Assembly (NCBI GenBank): GCA_022495995.1
Contig: JAFEMH010005411.1
Span: forward strand, 62,001-126,000
Length of the DNA stretch: 64,000 nucleotides
Source: Adenophora triphylla var. japonica
Taxonomy: Eukaryota; Streptophyta; Magnoliopsida; Asterales; Campanulaceae
Direction: 5' to 3'
The translations under genes and the position numbers were made by a program. Below, piece by piece: positions 42,033-53,901 of the stretch. A model generated the notes under the pieces. It had not been told where the DNA came from. It saw only the letters and a list, made by a program, of their open reading frames with translations, and made no database searches. Positions within the stretch are counted from its first letter, which is position 1, and every line of letters begins with the position of its first letter.

Positions 42033-42445
42033 GAACCAAGGTGGACCCTTGGTGGGATGTATGGTAAGCCATTGGGCCAAGGATGACCCTTGGTATTGGC
42101 TGTTGTGTAAGCCATCAGGCCAAGGAGGACCCTTGGTCTTGGCTGTTAGTAAGCCATCAGGCCAAGGAAGACCCTTGGTCTTGGCTGTTAGTAAGCCATC
42201 AGGCCAAGGAAGACCCTTGGTCTTGGCTTCGTGGTAAGCCATCAGGCCAAGGAGGACCCTTGGTCTTGGCTGTTAGTAAGCCATCAGGCCAAGGAAGACC
42301 CTTGGTCTTGGCTTCGTGGTAAGCCATCAGGCCAAGGAAGATCCTTGGTCTTGACTTTATGGTAAGCCATCAGGCCAAGGAGGACCCCTGGTCTTGACTT
42401 TATGGTAAGCCATCAGGTCAAGGAAGATCCTTGATCTTGGCTGGT
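42033..42445 (-). repeat. Tandem array, 42-43-bp units, nine or so copies
   Basis: Units have GTAAGCCATCAGGCCAAGG(A)(A/G)GA, then CCCTTGGTCTTGGCT and a short variable joint (GTTA or TCGTG). Each unit has an inverted pair CCAAGG...CCTTGG with a five-base loop. The array lies between the integrase end and the antisense gene. Frames on both strands here are repeat artefacts. The 290 bp before it (41740-42032) and 200 bp after it are untranslated spacer. Confidence 0.92.
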
Positions 42446-42644
42446 GTGTTTGAGAGAGTTGGAGATAATGTCCTCATCTTCCGGAGTTGGTGTAGATAGT
42501 TGATAGTGGTTTTGCATATTGGAAGAAACTGCTTTCGTAGAACTGAAATGCGATTACATAGAACTGCAATCCTATCAACTAAAAAGACAAAAAGAAAACA
42601 AAAGACCGAAAATAAAGAGCTAATCTATTGCAAAATAAACTAGA

Positions 42645-45545
42645 CTAGTGATAATATTTTCTAAGGTTGTCGGAGTGCCACGGATGCTTGAGATCCTTCC
42701 CCTCCTTGGTCCTTAATCTGTAGGTCCCTTCTCGAATGACTTGAGTGATGATATAGGGACCTTCCCAATTTGGGGAGAGCTTGTTACGTTCGCCTTCCGA
42801 CCCGGTAGCTTCGATCTTTCTAAGTACCCAATCGCCAACTTGGAATACTCTTTTGATGACCCTCTTGTCGTGATATGCCTTGGTCCTTTGTTTGTAATTC
42901 ACCATCCTCATCTGCGCAGCTAGTCGTTTTTCATCTATCAGGTCCAGGTCTAGGAGCCTATTGACCTTGTTGACTTGCTCATCATAATGGGAGTTCCTTA
43001 TCGTAGGGATGGCCATCTCTGCTTGGTGCCATAGCCTCGGAACCGAAAGTTAGTGCGAATGGGGTTTCCCCGGTTGGCCCCTGGTGGTTGTGCGAATGAC
43101 CCATAAAGCTAGGGAAGTTCGTCCAACCATCTACCCTCGCGTCCTTCAAGGTTCTTGGTGAGGGCGGTTAGGACCGGTTGTTGGCGGCTTCGCGACCGTT
43201 GCCTTGGGGTCTCGCTAACTGAAGATTTTGCATGGCGTACTTTGACTCTTCCCAATTCGGTTGTAAATGCTGTGGAGAATTGGAGGCCATGGTCGAAACA
43301 ATTGTATGCGGAAGGCCAAATCTGCACCGTATGTTGTCATGAACAAAGTTGATCGCGTTCTCTTCCGTTATCTTGGCCAATGCCTTGGCTTCTATCCATT
43401 TGGAGAAGTAATCAACGGCTACTATCACGTACTTGCAATTACCACGGGCGTGTGGGAAGGGTCCAATGAGGTCGATCCCCCACATATCAAATGGCCACGT
43501 AGGTATTACAAGTGTTTGCTCGATCACAGTAGTCTTGGAATGTCGTAGAACCTTTGGCATTTGTCACATTTTCAAACATAGGCATGCGCGTCCTCCCTTA
43601 GGTTTGGCCGCAGTAACCTAGCGATATGATTTTGTCGCCTAAGGTTCCGGCCCCCGGTGTCCGCCGCAAACACCTTCATGTACTTCCGCCGGGAGATTCT
43701 CGGTTTCCTTGGGATAGACACACCTTAGCGTGGGCTTCGTGAAAGATCTTCGGTAGAGGACTCCGTTCATCACCACAAATCTTGGAGACCTCTTCTTGAT
43801 AAGCTTGGCTCGAGCATCATCTTCCGGGAGTTTCTCCTTCTCAATGTATTCGATGTAGTCATCGATCCAAAGATCTCTCTTCCTCGTCCGAAGCATGACT
43901 TGTAATCTTTCATACGCAGGTTCCTCGGCATAAACTACATATGGGTTGGTCTCCGAAGGAGACACGTCCATGGTGGCTAGTTTGGAGAGAACGTCTGCGA
44001 CTTGGTTGTCTTCCCTTCCTATTCGCTTGAGCTCGAAAAATTCCATTTTCTTCGTCATATCTAGGACCCGGTCTCTATATTTGGCAAGGGTGACATCTTG
44101 AGTGTTATATTCTCCTTTCACTTGTTTGACAACAAGCCGGGAATCACGAGAAAGCGACCACCTTAGTTGCTCCATAGAAGGAGGTCAACTCAATGCCAAA
44201 TATGAGAGCCTCGTATTCGACTTGGTTGTTAGAGGCAGAAACCCGAAGCGGATGGCATCTTGTATAGTATATTCTCCTTCCGGGCTTGCTAGTACTACTC
44301 CAGCCTCCGCTTCTTTCCTTGGTAGCCGATCCGTCCGTATACGGGATCCAACGGTTGGATGGGAGTTCAATGGGAGAGTCTTTTCCTCCGGCGCGTTTTG
44401 CTTAGGGAGGTGGGGAGATGCTCACCCATAAAGGCGGTCTCGACCATGAAGTCAACCAAAGGCTGTGCTAGGAGGGTCTTCCTTGGTTGGTAAGTGATAT
44501 CAAACTCCGTTAGAGCGATTGACCAATTAAGGAGACGTCTGAGCCGTCCAACTTGTGAAGGATTTTCTTCAATGGTTCATTGGTGTAGACGGTGATAGGG
44601 TGTGCGTAAAAATATGCACGCAGGCTTCCTTGAAGCAATGACTAGTGCGTATGCTATCTTCTCCACATTAAAATATCTGCTTTCAACATCTGGACAGAGC
44701 TTTTGAGACATAGTAGACGGGCTTCGAATTCCTTCATCCTTTCGAACTAGGACAAGTGCGACAGGCGTGATCGGTGGCAGCTAGGAAGACGTATAGCATC
44801 TCACCGGTAGTCGGACCGCTAAGCAAGGGAGGGGAACCCAAGTACTCCTTCAACCGGAGGAACGCTTCCGAGCATTCAGAGTCCAGAGAAGCTCTTGGTA
44901 CCCTTCAATACCTTGAAGAAAGGCGGTGACTTTTCGGCGGACTTGGCGATGAATCTTCCAAGGGCCGCAATTCTTCCATTAAGTCTTTGGACCTCCTTGA
45001 TGGTGGTAGGTTCCTTCATGTCAATGAGAGCCTTGATCTTTTCGGGTTTGCTTCAATCCCCCTTTGGGAAACCATGAAGCCCAGAAATTTCCTCGCAGTA
45101 ACTCCGAACACGCACTTGCTTGGATTCACTTTCATGTTGTTGGCTCGGAGATTATGAATGGTCTCTTCTAGGTCGTGAACGTGGCCGCCTTCCTTGGTCT
45201 TTATGACCATGTCATCAATATAAGCCTCCATGTTTCTACCTATCGACTTGCAAAAACTTGATTTACCATCCGTTGGTAAGTGGCACCAAAGCATTCTTGA
45301 GCCCAAAAGGCATCATGATGTAGCGTAAATTCCCCACAGTGTTTGAAAGGCGCCTTCTCGATGTCTTCTTTTGCCATTTTTATCTCGATGATAGCCTCGA
45401 GTAGGCATCTAAGAAGCCGAGAGTTTGGTGTCCGTAAATGGAGTCCACTAACTTGTTGATTCTCGGGAGAGGATAGCTGTCCTTGGGGCAGCTTTGTTTA
45501 GATCAAGAAAGTCTATGCACATGCGCCATTTCCCATTTTGCTTCT
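42645..45545 (-). pseudogene. Retand RT, RNase H and integrase (decayed)
   Basis: Read from right to left. The RT palm motif YIDDM at about 45222-45208 lies in 45306-45016, followed by VNPSKCVFGVTARKFLGFMVS. RNase H lies at about 44400-44000 (VEYEAL-like, LSRDSRLVVKQVKGEYNTQD, then ELKRIGREDNQVADVLSKLAT). The integrase finger start is VHEGVCGGHRG (about 43650). The integrase core is 43560-43168 ([35 protein letters not shown]). The C-terminal domain 43016-42645 is intact (VGDWVLRKIEATGSEGERNKLSPNWEGPY). Frames switch many times, often at homopolymers (missing C near 45050). The catalytic second and third integrase residues are in damaged stretches. Nonfunctional as read. Confidence 0.88.
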
Positions 45546-46736
45546 TCACCATAACCACATTAGCCAACCAAACGGGTATTTGACTTCGCGAATTATTCCG
45601 GCGCTGAGTAATTTCTGCACCTCTTCTTTTATAGCTTCCTCCTTGTCTCTTGCAAAATTTCTCCTTGTCTGAGAAATGGTCTTTGCTAAAGGATCAACTT
45701 CTAAGCGGTGGAGGGCTACTTCTTCATTGATTCCCTTCATGTCTTCGACTCTCCAAGCAAAGACGTCGAGACTGTTTTTCAAGAGGGATATGATTCTTTC
45801 TTTCTCTTCCTGTGATAGCTGGCCTCCTAGCTTGATTTTCTGTTCAGATAGTCGTGGATTAATGACTACCTCTTCTAGCTCATCCACAGGCTTCATTTCT
45901 GGTCCGTCTCGAAATTCCAGGGATTCGATGATGATCTCTCTGATTCTCCTCCCTTCATTGTCGTTTACATTGAGGCCTTCTTCCTCCATAAGTTTATCGA
46001 TGTCTGGAAGATCGTTCATCCCCGAGTGATGGTTGGCCCCCGAGTTCTGGTCATTGACGAGAATGGGGTCTTCCTCGGAGATGGGTAGAACTATGCCTTG
46101 GTCATCCGCAGTTTCTAGGACCATAGGCTCTTCTTCCAGAGTGGGTAGAGTTACGCCTTGGTCATCCACAATTTCTAGGACCATAGGTTCCTCTTCCTCA
46201 CTTTCCCATACTTCACGGATATAGTTCATTCTAGAGCTAGTTTCCGTGGTCTTCTGTGATTTGGTGATCTTGATGTTCTCCTCGGGCGTATCTATCTCCA
46301 CGCTTTTTGACTTTTTCCGGCTCTTGACAACATGTTCCAAGAAATCTTTGGGGGTTGCCCTCACGCATCCAATGCCAGCACGAGTGGGAAATTTAACTCG
46401 TTGGTGAGGAAGGGAGGCTACCATCCCAAGTTTGGCTTGACTTGGAATGCCAATGATCGCATGATAGTCACTAGTCAAATCCATGACTATGAAAGTGACG
46501 ATGGAAGTCGTGGCTCGGAAGGGATGATCGCCGACCTCGAGTTCTAGTTCCACGGTCCCCTTTGCTCCAACCTTATGGTTGGTGAATCCTTCAAGCCTTC
46601 CATGATATGGCTCTAGCGCAGTGTCCTTCAAGCCCATTTGTTGGAAAGCTGAATAGTATAAGATGTCACGGGAGGCCCCCGTGTCAACAAGAAGTCTTTC
46701 GGATTCCACATTGTCAATTCGACCCTTGATGACCAA
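45546..46736 (-). pseudogene. Retand protease and RT start
   Basis: A 396-codon frame: retropepsin with LLVDTGASRDILYYSAFQQMGL near its start and AIIGIPSQAKLGMVASLPHQRVKFPT, then an acidic linker with two EEEPMVLEIVDDQGV-like repeats. The beginning of RT follows (ISQTRRNFARDKEEAIKEEVQKLLSAGIIREV). It ends at a frameshift just inside RT. It overlaps the end of the gag frame by about 110 bp because of a single frame change near 46740. Confidence 0.88.
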
Positions 46737-48881
46737 TGGCCGCTCACGAGCCGCTCGACTTCCCTTGCCAACTCATTCGGAGAAAAACTAATGACTTCTT
46801 CTGCTTTATGGATCCAAGCAGGGACATGGTATACTTTGCTTAGCTCGTGGATCTGATCCCTTAGCTTTCTGGTGGAGGTCACCTCTTCGCGGATCACATG
46901 TAGTTTAGCCCTAGGAGGCCTTCGATCTTCATCCTCACTCTTGGAGTCATCTTCACTCTCCTCTTGCTTCCGCTTTCGCTTGCCATCTTTCTTCATGACA
47001 TAACGGTCTAATTTTCCCTCGTCAACCCATTGTTGGATTATCTTCTTAAGGGCCCAGCAACCATCAGTGGTGTGCCCGTTGTCCTTGTGAAAATCACAGT
47101 ATTTGTTCTTGTTGCGGGGATACTTCGGGTTATCAGTCAGCGGACGAGGTGGAGGAAGGTTCACCATCTGCATGATTTCGGAGATGGGCTTTGTAAGAGG
47201 GGTGAACTCCAGCTTCTCAGTGCTTCTGGTTTTATTCTTTCCTTTCTTGCCGTTCCCATTGTCATTCTGTCGCGAGTTATTTGCTTCAGGTTCCGTCTTG
47301 TCAGCACCCCTTTTCTTTGTCTTGTCCTCAGCCATGGAAATGGCATAAGCCACTTTGTATAATTCGGCCTTGGAGCTGGGTTCCCTGGCTGAGAGTTCAT
47401 AAATGAGGGGGCCAGATTTTAACCCAGAGTTGAAGCAAACTATGACCTCCCTATCAGTAAGGCTTTCTTCGACTTGATCTGCCATTTTTCGGAACCTATT
47501 GTAGTAGCTGAGGGTGGTCTCTCCTTTCCCTTGCTCAATGTTGGCCAAGTCGGTTAATCTCATCTTCCTCTTCCCAGCCGTGGCAAAGTGATCTAAGAAC
47601 ATTCTCCTCATGCCCCTCCAGCAATCGATGCAACCTTTCTTGAGCTCACGGAACCAGGTCAAAGCTGTTCCGGAAAAGGTGCTCGCGAAAGCTTTGCAGA
47701 GCAAGTCATCAGCAGTGGTGAGGAGATTCATGGTTTGTTCAAAACTTTGCACATGGTCCTTGGCGTCGGTGGTTCCGTTATATTTCTCGAAATTTGGGAG
47801 CTTGAGGTTAGGATGGGGAGGTGCAGCAGTTATCCTTAGGGAAAACGGACGTGTGGCCCAATCATAATCGTCATCATTATATTTCTTTCCCTTCTCCATA
47901 TCATCCAGCCTCTGTTTCAACAGCTCCCATTGCTTTGTTTCTATTTCCTTCTCACTGCTTGAGCGAGTGCTTCGTTGGGAACTTCTGACTGACTTGTCTT
48001 TAGGGCGATCATTTGCCCTACTGTGCTCCGCTTCATGTCGGTGGCCATCACGTCTGGAGGGGACCCTATCACGTCTTGGTTCCAGGTCTTGTGCGCCAAG
48101 TATCATCCTGTAGGGCTCTGGGGTCCTTGGCCTAGCAAATTCTCGATGCCGAGGACGAGGAGAGTCCGGTCGACGAGGACGACGAGAATCTGAATGATGA
48201 GGACGAGGAGAATCTGGCCGACGAGCTCGAGGAGACGCGGGACGCCTAGGTGTCATGATGAGGCGAGCAGGGGATAGGCGCCTATTCAAGCTTAGTCTTG
48301 TTCTTAGGTCCTTGGAGTTCACTTCCTCTTCCCTAGGAGTTATTTGGCTTCTCAGGTCGACCACCGGCTCCTTATGCTTACTGTTATGCCGAGGATGAGG
48401 AGAATCCCTGAGCCGGGCAGCTGGTAGCTCGGCGGTCTTCGTGGGGAGGAGCCTGATGCTCTCCCTGTTCCTTTCTCAAAGGTGGGCCCATTGATGGTAC
48501 AATGAAGGGAGCCATGGAATGATCTGGGTCCATTTGCAACAGAGCTACTTGTGTCTCATACATCCTTTGCAAAGTCTCCATTTGTTTGTGTAACAAAGAG
48601 CGTCGGTCAACGGGTTGAGATCCTCCTGCTTGACCGGCGTCGGCATTCTTTGTTTTCTTCCTTCCTGCTTGCCTCCCACGAGTACGAGTAGGACGAGGAA
48701 GGTCATTGCCCTCTCCCTCGGCATTTGCCTGACCCATGGAACGAAGAGTCATGGCAAGGGGAGGAATGGCATCGCCTTGAGGTAGAGGAGGAGGAGGAGG
48801 CAGTGGCTCCTCGGCTCCGGTGTTTCCCCCATTCACCTGGGTGGGATCCTCAGCTGTAACACTTGTGAATTGTCCGTCCAT
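46628..48881 (-). pseudogene. Retand gag
   Basis: ATG at 48881 (MDGQFTSVTAEDPTQ). The first frame 48881-48384 is P/E/A-rich with a short coiled segment. A frame change near 48390 joins it to 48364-46628. This holds R/P/S-rich repeats (PRRPASPRARRPDSPRPHHS), then the retrotransposon gag domain (FEKYNGTTDAKDHVQSFEQT, ALTWFRELKKG, SYYNRFRKMADQVEESLTDR). Next come the knuckle-like CDFHKDNGHTTDGCWALKK and a K/E-rich tail. Capsid and RNA-packaging protein of the element. The spacer from the start codon to the 5' LTR (48882-49228) is leader sequence. Confidence 0.9.
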
Positions 48882-49228
48882 TATGAATCAACAGCAGATT
48901 ATTAACAGCAAATATCTCAAAAATCACAATTTCAATAGAACCAATTTTGAGGTCAAAATTAGGACAAATTTTGACCACAAACGAACTGCCGATTGTAATT
49001 CTTTCGAAACAAAACGAATTCAAGCCAAACTGGGGCGGAATTTGAACGCCAAAAACGCCTTTCACCGGAATCTGGGTAAACTCCGGTCACAACTTGCGAA
49101 CTCCGGTGGCTTCAAGAACAGAGCTTTACCGATCCAAAAATTCCGTTCCAAGAAAGAACAAATTCGGCAAGAAAATTGGCTTTAAATGAGCGTTTTCCAG
49201 GCCAAACAATGGGTGTTTGAATCGATTT

Positions 49229-49244
49229 CCCGGCAATGGAACCA
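49229..49244 (-). other. Retand primer-binding site
   Basis: TGGTTCCATTGCCGGG on the minus strand, two bases after the 5' LTR. It resembles the Tat/Athila TGG(CG)CC(G)TTGCCGGGG site with two or three changes. Confidence 0.6.
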
Positions 49245-49246
49245 AT

Positions 49247-50001
49247 TGATGATGCCAAAATCGTCAAATCAGCCCAAATCCAAGCGTCGAATGCTCCGGC
49301 GATTGCAAGGCCTGAAAATAAGAGAAAACACGTAAACTAAGCCGGGGCGGATCCGGCTAAAGGCCCTCCGGCGTGAGAGTAAGTTCACGGTTGATATTAG
49401 AGAAATCAAATTGACAGAGTTTCTCCAATGTAAAAAGTAACGTACCAAATAATGAGCCATGGGGCTTGTATTTATAGGAATGGATAGATAGAATCCATGT
49501 TGGAATGAACTTGTAATGAGATAAGATATAACTCTAATAGAATTATATCTGTTAAGGAGTCCTTGTTTGACTTGAATTGATATTGGTAATTGTAATCCTG
49601 ATTGGGTTACAACTGTGTAATCCTTGTTGAATAAGGATTGTAACTGCTAGCCGGAACGCCGAGGAAGGCAAATGTTTTTCCTCAGCCTTTGGCAAATATG
49701 CTGAGGAGAATGATCCTGCTTCCTCGTCACTTGACGACAGGCCGACATGAAAAGATGCCGGGGAGAATTCTTTTGTTTCCTCGGTAATTGGTGACATGCC
49801 GAGCAAAGAACTTTTCTCTCCTCGGTAATTGAGACAGGCCGGCCCAAGAATGGCGACATAAGGCCAAGGTAAATGTTCCTCGGCATACGAGGAAGAGAAT
49901 GCTCGGCCCCAATACTTGATGAATATATAATATCCATGGCCCAATATAGTTGGGCCCAGGTTCGGGCAAGCCCATGTTCGTAGCTCGGTTTATACCGTTC
50001 A
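49247..50001 (-). mobile_element. Retand 5' LTR
   Basis: 755 bp, nearly identical to 37311-38070. The minus-strand TATAAATA box is at 49469-49476. The two LTRs differ at few positions, so the insertion is young even though pol is full of frame changes. Confidence 0.96.
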
Positions 50002-50075
50002 ATATCCAAGTTATTCGACATTCAATAATCCAATAAATTCCAACAATATGCAAGAATTATTTTTACTGTTTTACA

Positions 50076-51192
50076 ATGTCGAGTGTGAAAGAAATGACTA
50101 CAAAGTTTGGGAAACTGGAGAAGTTTGAAGGGGTTGATTTTCGTCGGTGGCAGAAGAAGATGCACTTCCAGTTGACAACTTTGAAGGTGGTATATGTGTT
50201 GAGCAATCCTATGCCAGAGGCACCGGATGATGGGACTGTGAAAGATCTGCGAAAGAGGAGTAAATGGGAGAATGATGACTACATCTGTAGAGGCCACATT
50301 CTTAACGGTATGTCTGATTTTCTATTTGATATTTACCAAAATGTTGAGTGTGCCAAGGAACTATGGAATTCCCAAGAGTCTAAGTATATGGATGAAGATG
50401 CCTCTAGTAAGAAATTCTTAGTTGGAAACATTATGAATTATAAGATGGTAGATTCTAGACCGGTAATGGAACAATACAATGAACTACTTTGCATTTTGGG
50501 TCAATTTGCTCAACATAAGATGGAAAATGGATGAGTCTATTTCAGTGTCTAGCATTATAGATAAATTGCCCCCATCCTGGAAAGACTGCAAACATATGCT
50601 TAAGCATAAGAAGGAAGAGTTGACTATGGTTCAACTTGGTAGCCATCTGCGAATAGAGGAATCTCTAAGGGCGCAGGAGGGTGGCAAGTCCAAGGGCAAA
50701 GAGGCTATGGATTCAACTTCCATCAATATGGTGGAAGCGGCGGAGGGTTCTTTCAAGAACAAAGGCAAGGGCCAAAAAATGGTGGACGCCTTTAAGAATA
50801 AAGGCAAGGGCCAGAAACGACCCTTAGGCAACACCAGCAATGATACTAAGGGTACATGTTGGATTTGCGGTAAAAGTGGGCATTTCAAGGCTGATTGCCG
50901 AGTGAAAAGGAGAAAGAAAGCAACATACAACAACAGTTCTGGGCAGGGGTCTAAGAACCAAGGTCCACCTAAACATCAAGGTCAGAATTTAACTTGTGGT
51001 ATTAATTTCGATGTAAACCTTGTAAACCTTGGGGGTAGTAAAGTAAGATTATTTTTAAATGTTTTTTTTAATGATGTTCTAATAAGCATGCTAAGGGATC
51101 AAATAAATTCGATATCTTACCCACTATGGGATTTGGAGATTTGGTTCTACTACTTGAACGACTCCTTATGGACTTGGATTTGCAATGTATAA
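50076..51192 (+). pseudogene. Copia gag fragment
   Basis: Frame 50076-50534 (MSSVKEMTTKFGKLEKFEGV..., FRRWQKKMHFQLTTLKVVYV) is the UBN2/Copia gag capsid region. After a frame change near 50515 it continues in 50479-51192 (SIIDKLPPSWKDCKHMLKHK) to a CCHC knuckle CWICGKSGHFKADC (about 50861-50902). Two GSFKNKGKGQK/DAFKNKGKGQK repeats precede it. There is no protease, integrase or RT, and the frame runs into unrelated AT-rich DNA. Tork-like by sequence style. The Retand element inserted just upstream of it. Confidence 0.85.
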
Positions 51193-51540
51193 TTGAATAA
51201 AAAGAAGCTTACATATCATTCTCTTATGAATTATTAATGTGTTTTAATCTTATTGATCCGTAACATTTTTCACTTTCCACTTGGTTTCTGCACTTAGTTC
51301 AGTTTTGTGGCCCGACGATAATATTGGTCACTTTCAAGATCTATATATGTGTTTCTATTTCGACTGTCATGTGAGTCTTGCCACTCAATATCCCAGAAAG
51401 GGCCATCTTATGAGTCTCAATTATATACATAATGTACCTCTGAAACTAGATCATCTTGTGTCTCTACATATTCTATGCCGAGAACAGTTTTACATATAAA
51501 TTTGATTGATCAAGTTAGGGCCAGTGAAATGGAAAAAAAA
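51193..51540. other. Unassigned stretch
   Basis: AT-rich, no recognisable gene or terminal repeat. Confidence 0.5.
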
Positions 51541-51975
51541 ATATAAATTTAAAGTATCTAAGGCGATTGCATTGCCATCTCTTTTTTTATACCTAAGGCG
51601 ATTACATTTGCCGTCTCCTTTTCAAAACATGCCGCCTCCTTTTCAAAACCTAAGGCGATTGCATTTGCCGTCTCCTTCTTTAAAACCTAAGGCGATTGCA
51701 TTTGCCGTCACCTTTTCTGAGCTAATGCGATTGCAAATGTAATTAAAATAATTAAATAAATAAAATTAATAAAAACTCTTATGCGATGGAAAAAGCAATC
51801 GCGAAAAATAATTGACAAAGGCGACGACATTCTTCAGTCACCTTATCTTTTCGCGACAAGGCTTTACGCGATTGCCTTTGAGACTTATTTTCCCGTCGCA
51901 TTAACTTTCCACGACGGCTTTAAGGGTTTACGCGACGGCTTTTGGCCGTCGCTAAAGGTTAGTTTTCTTGTAGTG
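51541..51975 (+). mobile_element. One end of a CACTA (En/Spm) element
   Basis: It ends TTTTCTTGTAGTG (51963-51975), the complement of the CACTACAAGAAAA terminus. Inside are subterminal repeats: three to four copies of CTAAGGCGATTGCATTTGCC followed by GTCTCCTTTT (about 51558-51730), then GCGACGG/CCGTCGC inverted pairs (51850-51955). No opposite end or transposase is seen, so it is truncated or its left end was lost. Confidence 0.8.
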
Positions 51976-52099
51976 TCCTTGAGAGTTATATACTTCCAAC
52001 ACGGATCCTTCCGTTTAGTAGATGATGTGCTAGACATTGTGAATATCCTGAAACAACAACAATACTAGGTTAGGCAACTATTATCAAGCCAATAATTAA

Positions 52100-52235
52100 T
52101 CATTTGTTTTAAAAAATAGTGTTAAACAGAGGAATAACAAAAAATAGTGTTAAACAGTAGAAATAATGTTAAACAGAGGAATAAGTGAATAACAAAAAAA
52201 GTGTTAAAAAATAGTGTTAAAAAAATCTCAATTGA
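52100..52235 (+). repeat. Short tandem repeat, AATAGTGTTAAACAG words
   Basis: Five to six irregular copies of AATA(G/A)TGTTAAA(CAG) spaced 20-35 bp apart. No coding potential. The following 52236-52700 holds GGCGACGCC/GGCGAGGC words and no recognised gene. Confidence 0.75.
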
Positions 52236-52701
52236 ATTAAAAGCAACGTCGCACAAGCGTTGATCGCCGAGGAATAGAAAGAAAAAAACTGCGACAGAAT
52301 AAAGGAAGAAGACAAGGAATAGAAAGTAAAAAAACTCACCTTTTCCTTCAGCGTCGATGGCCGACGATCACCGGAGTTATTGCGAGTTGCGACCTTTCTT
52401 TCTTCTTTCTTATTTCTTCTTCTCGAGTCGACCGAATGAAATTAGGGCCAAGGAACATTTGCACAAGCGTATTACTAACGAATTAAAAAAAAAAAGAAAA
52501 ACAAAACGACAAACGACACAGTTGAATCAAAAGCAACGCAGTTCACGCCTTTTCCAAAAGGCGACGCCTGCCTCGCCTCTTGCCTCTTCCAAAAAGGCGA
52601 CGCCTCATCCAAAAAGGCTATCATCCGCCTGCCTTGGCATCGAGAGGCGACAACCATGAAAGGCGACAAAAAAGGCGAGGCGGGCGAGGCGAACGACGCC
52701 T

Positions 52702-53052
52702 TTAACAAGTATGACGCCAACCAATGGGCATCAATTGGCAATACGACAGTTTCGTGACCTCGAAAAAGCGGGTAATCATAGGGAAAAAGGGGAATTTCAA
52801 GCCTATGGTGAAAGGATATTCATAAAAACTTACCCAATCGACAAAGAAGCAATCGACACTACACGATTCGCCGGGCACAAGGAACTCTGCGTTCGGGGGA
52901 AACGCATTGTTCCTCTTCAGCGCATCAACGTGGGAGGCACTATAGTTGCACCGTTCATCGTCTTTCTTCCTAATGAACCCTAAATATTTAAAACCTTTGG
53001 GAGGGGAGGCCTCGACGTCAATAACAGTTTTTCCTTTACCCATAAGTGGCAA
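52702..53052 (-). pseudogene. PF04195-like antisense-gene fragment, inverted copy
   Basis: A minus-strand frame starting at MPLMGKGKTVIDVEASPPKG and carrying HVDALKRNNAFPPNAEFLVP...FYEYPFTIGLKFPFFPMIT and SYCQLMPIGW. This is the core of the 'putative gypsy type transposon' domain and matches 53923-54150 on the plus strand closely. It ends after the core. It is a fragment of a Tat-type antisense gene in opposite orientation to the neighbouring copy, embedded in GGCGAGGC-rich DNA. Confidence 0.75.
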
Positions 53053-53890
53053 CTAGAAAGTAAACGAAGAAACGAGAAAGAAAAAACTCACCGGAAAGAA
53101 GACGGGGATTTAGCGCCGGTGAAGAGAGGACTATTTTGAAGTAATTTGGTTTTCCCTTTCAAAAAATCAAATTAATATGAGAAGACTGCTACAGTCACCT
53201 ACAAAGCCCATAATAACCCTAATTCCTCGAACATTGTGCGAGCCAACCACCTCATCAACTCTCTTTCAAGACCGAGGCAACACATGGCAAAACATTAAGA
53301 CTTTCTGTATTTCAGCATGGAAAAGCCTTAATATTTTGTGGGCAATTGTTTCACCCTAAAATTTCCACTCAACATGTTCTGCATCTTGGACATCCATCTT
53401 GAGGTAACGTCTTGACTTACATCTTGGACTAACGCCTTCAAACTGTTTGTTGTATTTTCCTATTTTCCAGGAACAAAATTATAAATAAAAATAACTCATT
53501 TGTACGACTGCATGGACTTGGTCAAACAACAACACAACGGTTCGATCCATCAACCAAGGGATAACGGCTGATCTTCATCAACAAATGGCGAGAATCTAGG
53601 CGAAATATCAGCATGTCATTCAAGTTGTTATTTTTTCAGTTACGATCATGTCTATATATTATTATTAGAGCACACATGTATACAGGTTACACATTCTTGC
53701 TCACTCTCATAATGCACTTGTACTCAAAAACTACTATATTTAATAATACTTTTTTGGTTTAGGTAGGCTTTCCAAAAGCCTCCCGAGTTTTTTCCCCTCA
53801 AACGATTATTCGAAGGGTTTCCTCGTTACATCCTTGTGTTCATCTTATTTTGTGAATTATATTCCATTTGTGCTCAAACATCCTTGAGAA
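53053..53890. other. Unassigned spacer
   Basis: No gene is recognised. It could include part of the 3' LTR or leader of the second Tat-type element, since it lies upstream of its antisense gene, but no LTR pair can be matched. Confidence 0.4.
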
Positions 53891-53901
53891 GATAAATTTA
53901 T

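Larger units (their letters stand above)
37311..50001 (-). mobile_element. Tat/Retand Ty3 element, complete, 12.7 kb
   Basis: Two LTRs (37311-38070 and 49247-50001) are flanked by the 5-bp duplication ATATC (37306-37310, 50002-50006). Read on the minus strand the order is 5' LTR, primer site, gag, protease, RT, RNase H, integrase, tandem array, antisense gene, polypurine tract, 3' LTR. The gag knuckle type (CDFHKDNGHTTDGC), the primer site of TGG...TTGCCGGG type and the antisense extra gene place it in the Tat clade, near Retand. The pol region has many frameshifts. Confidence 0.93.

Noticed and set aside
42006..42322. Overlapping 70-79-codon ORFs on both strands with GQGGPLVLAVSKPS-type repeats
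   Set aside because: Artefacts of the 42-43-bp tandem array, open on both strands because the unit lacks stops.
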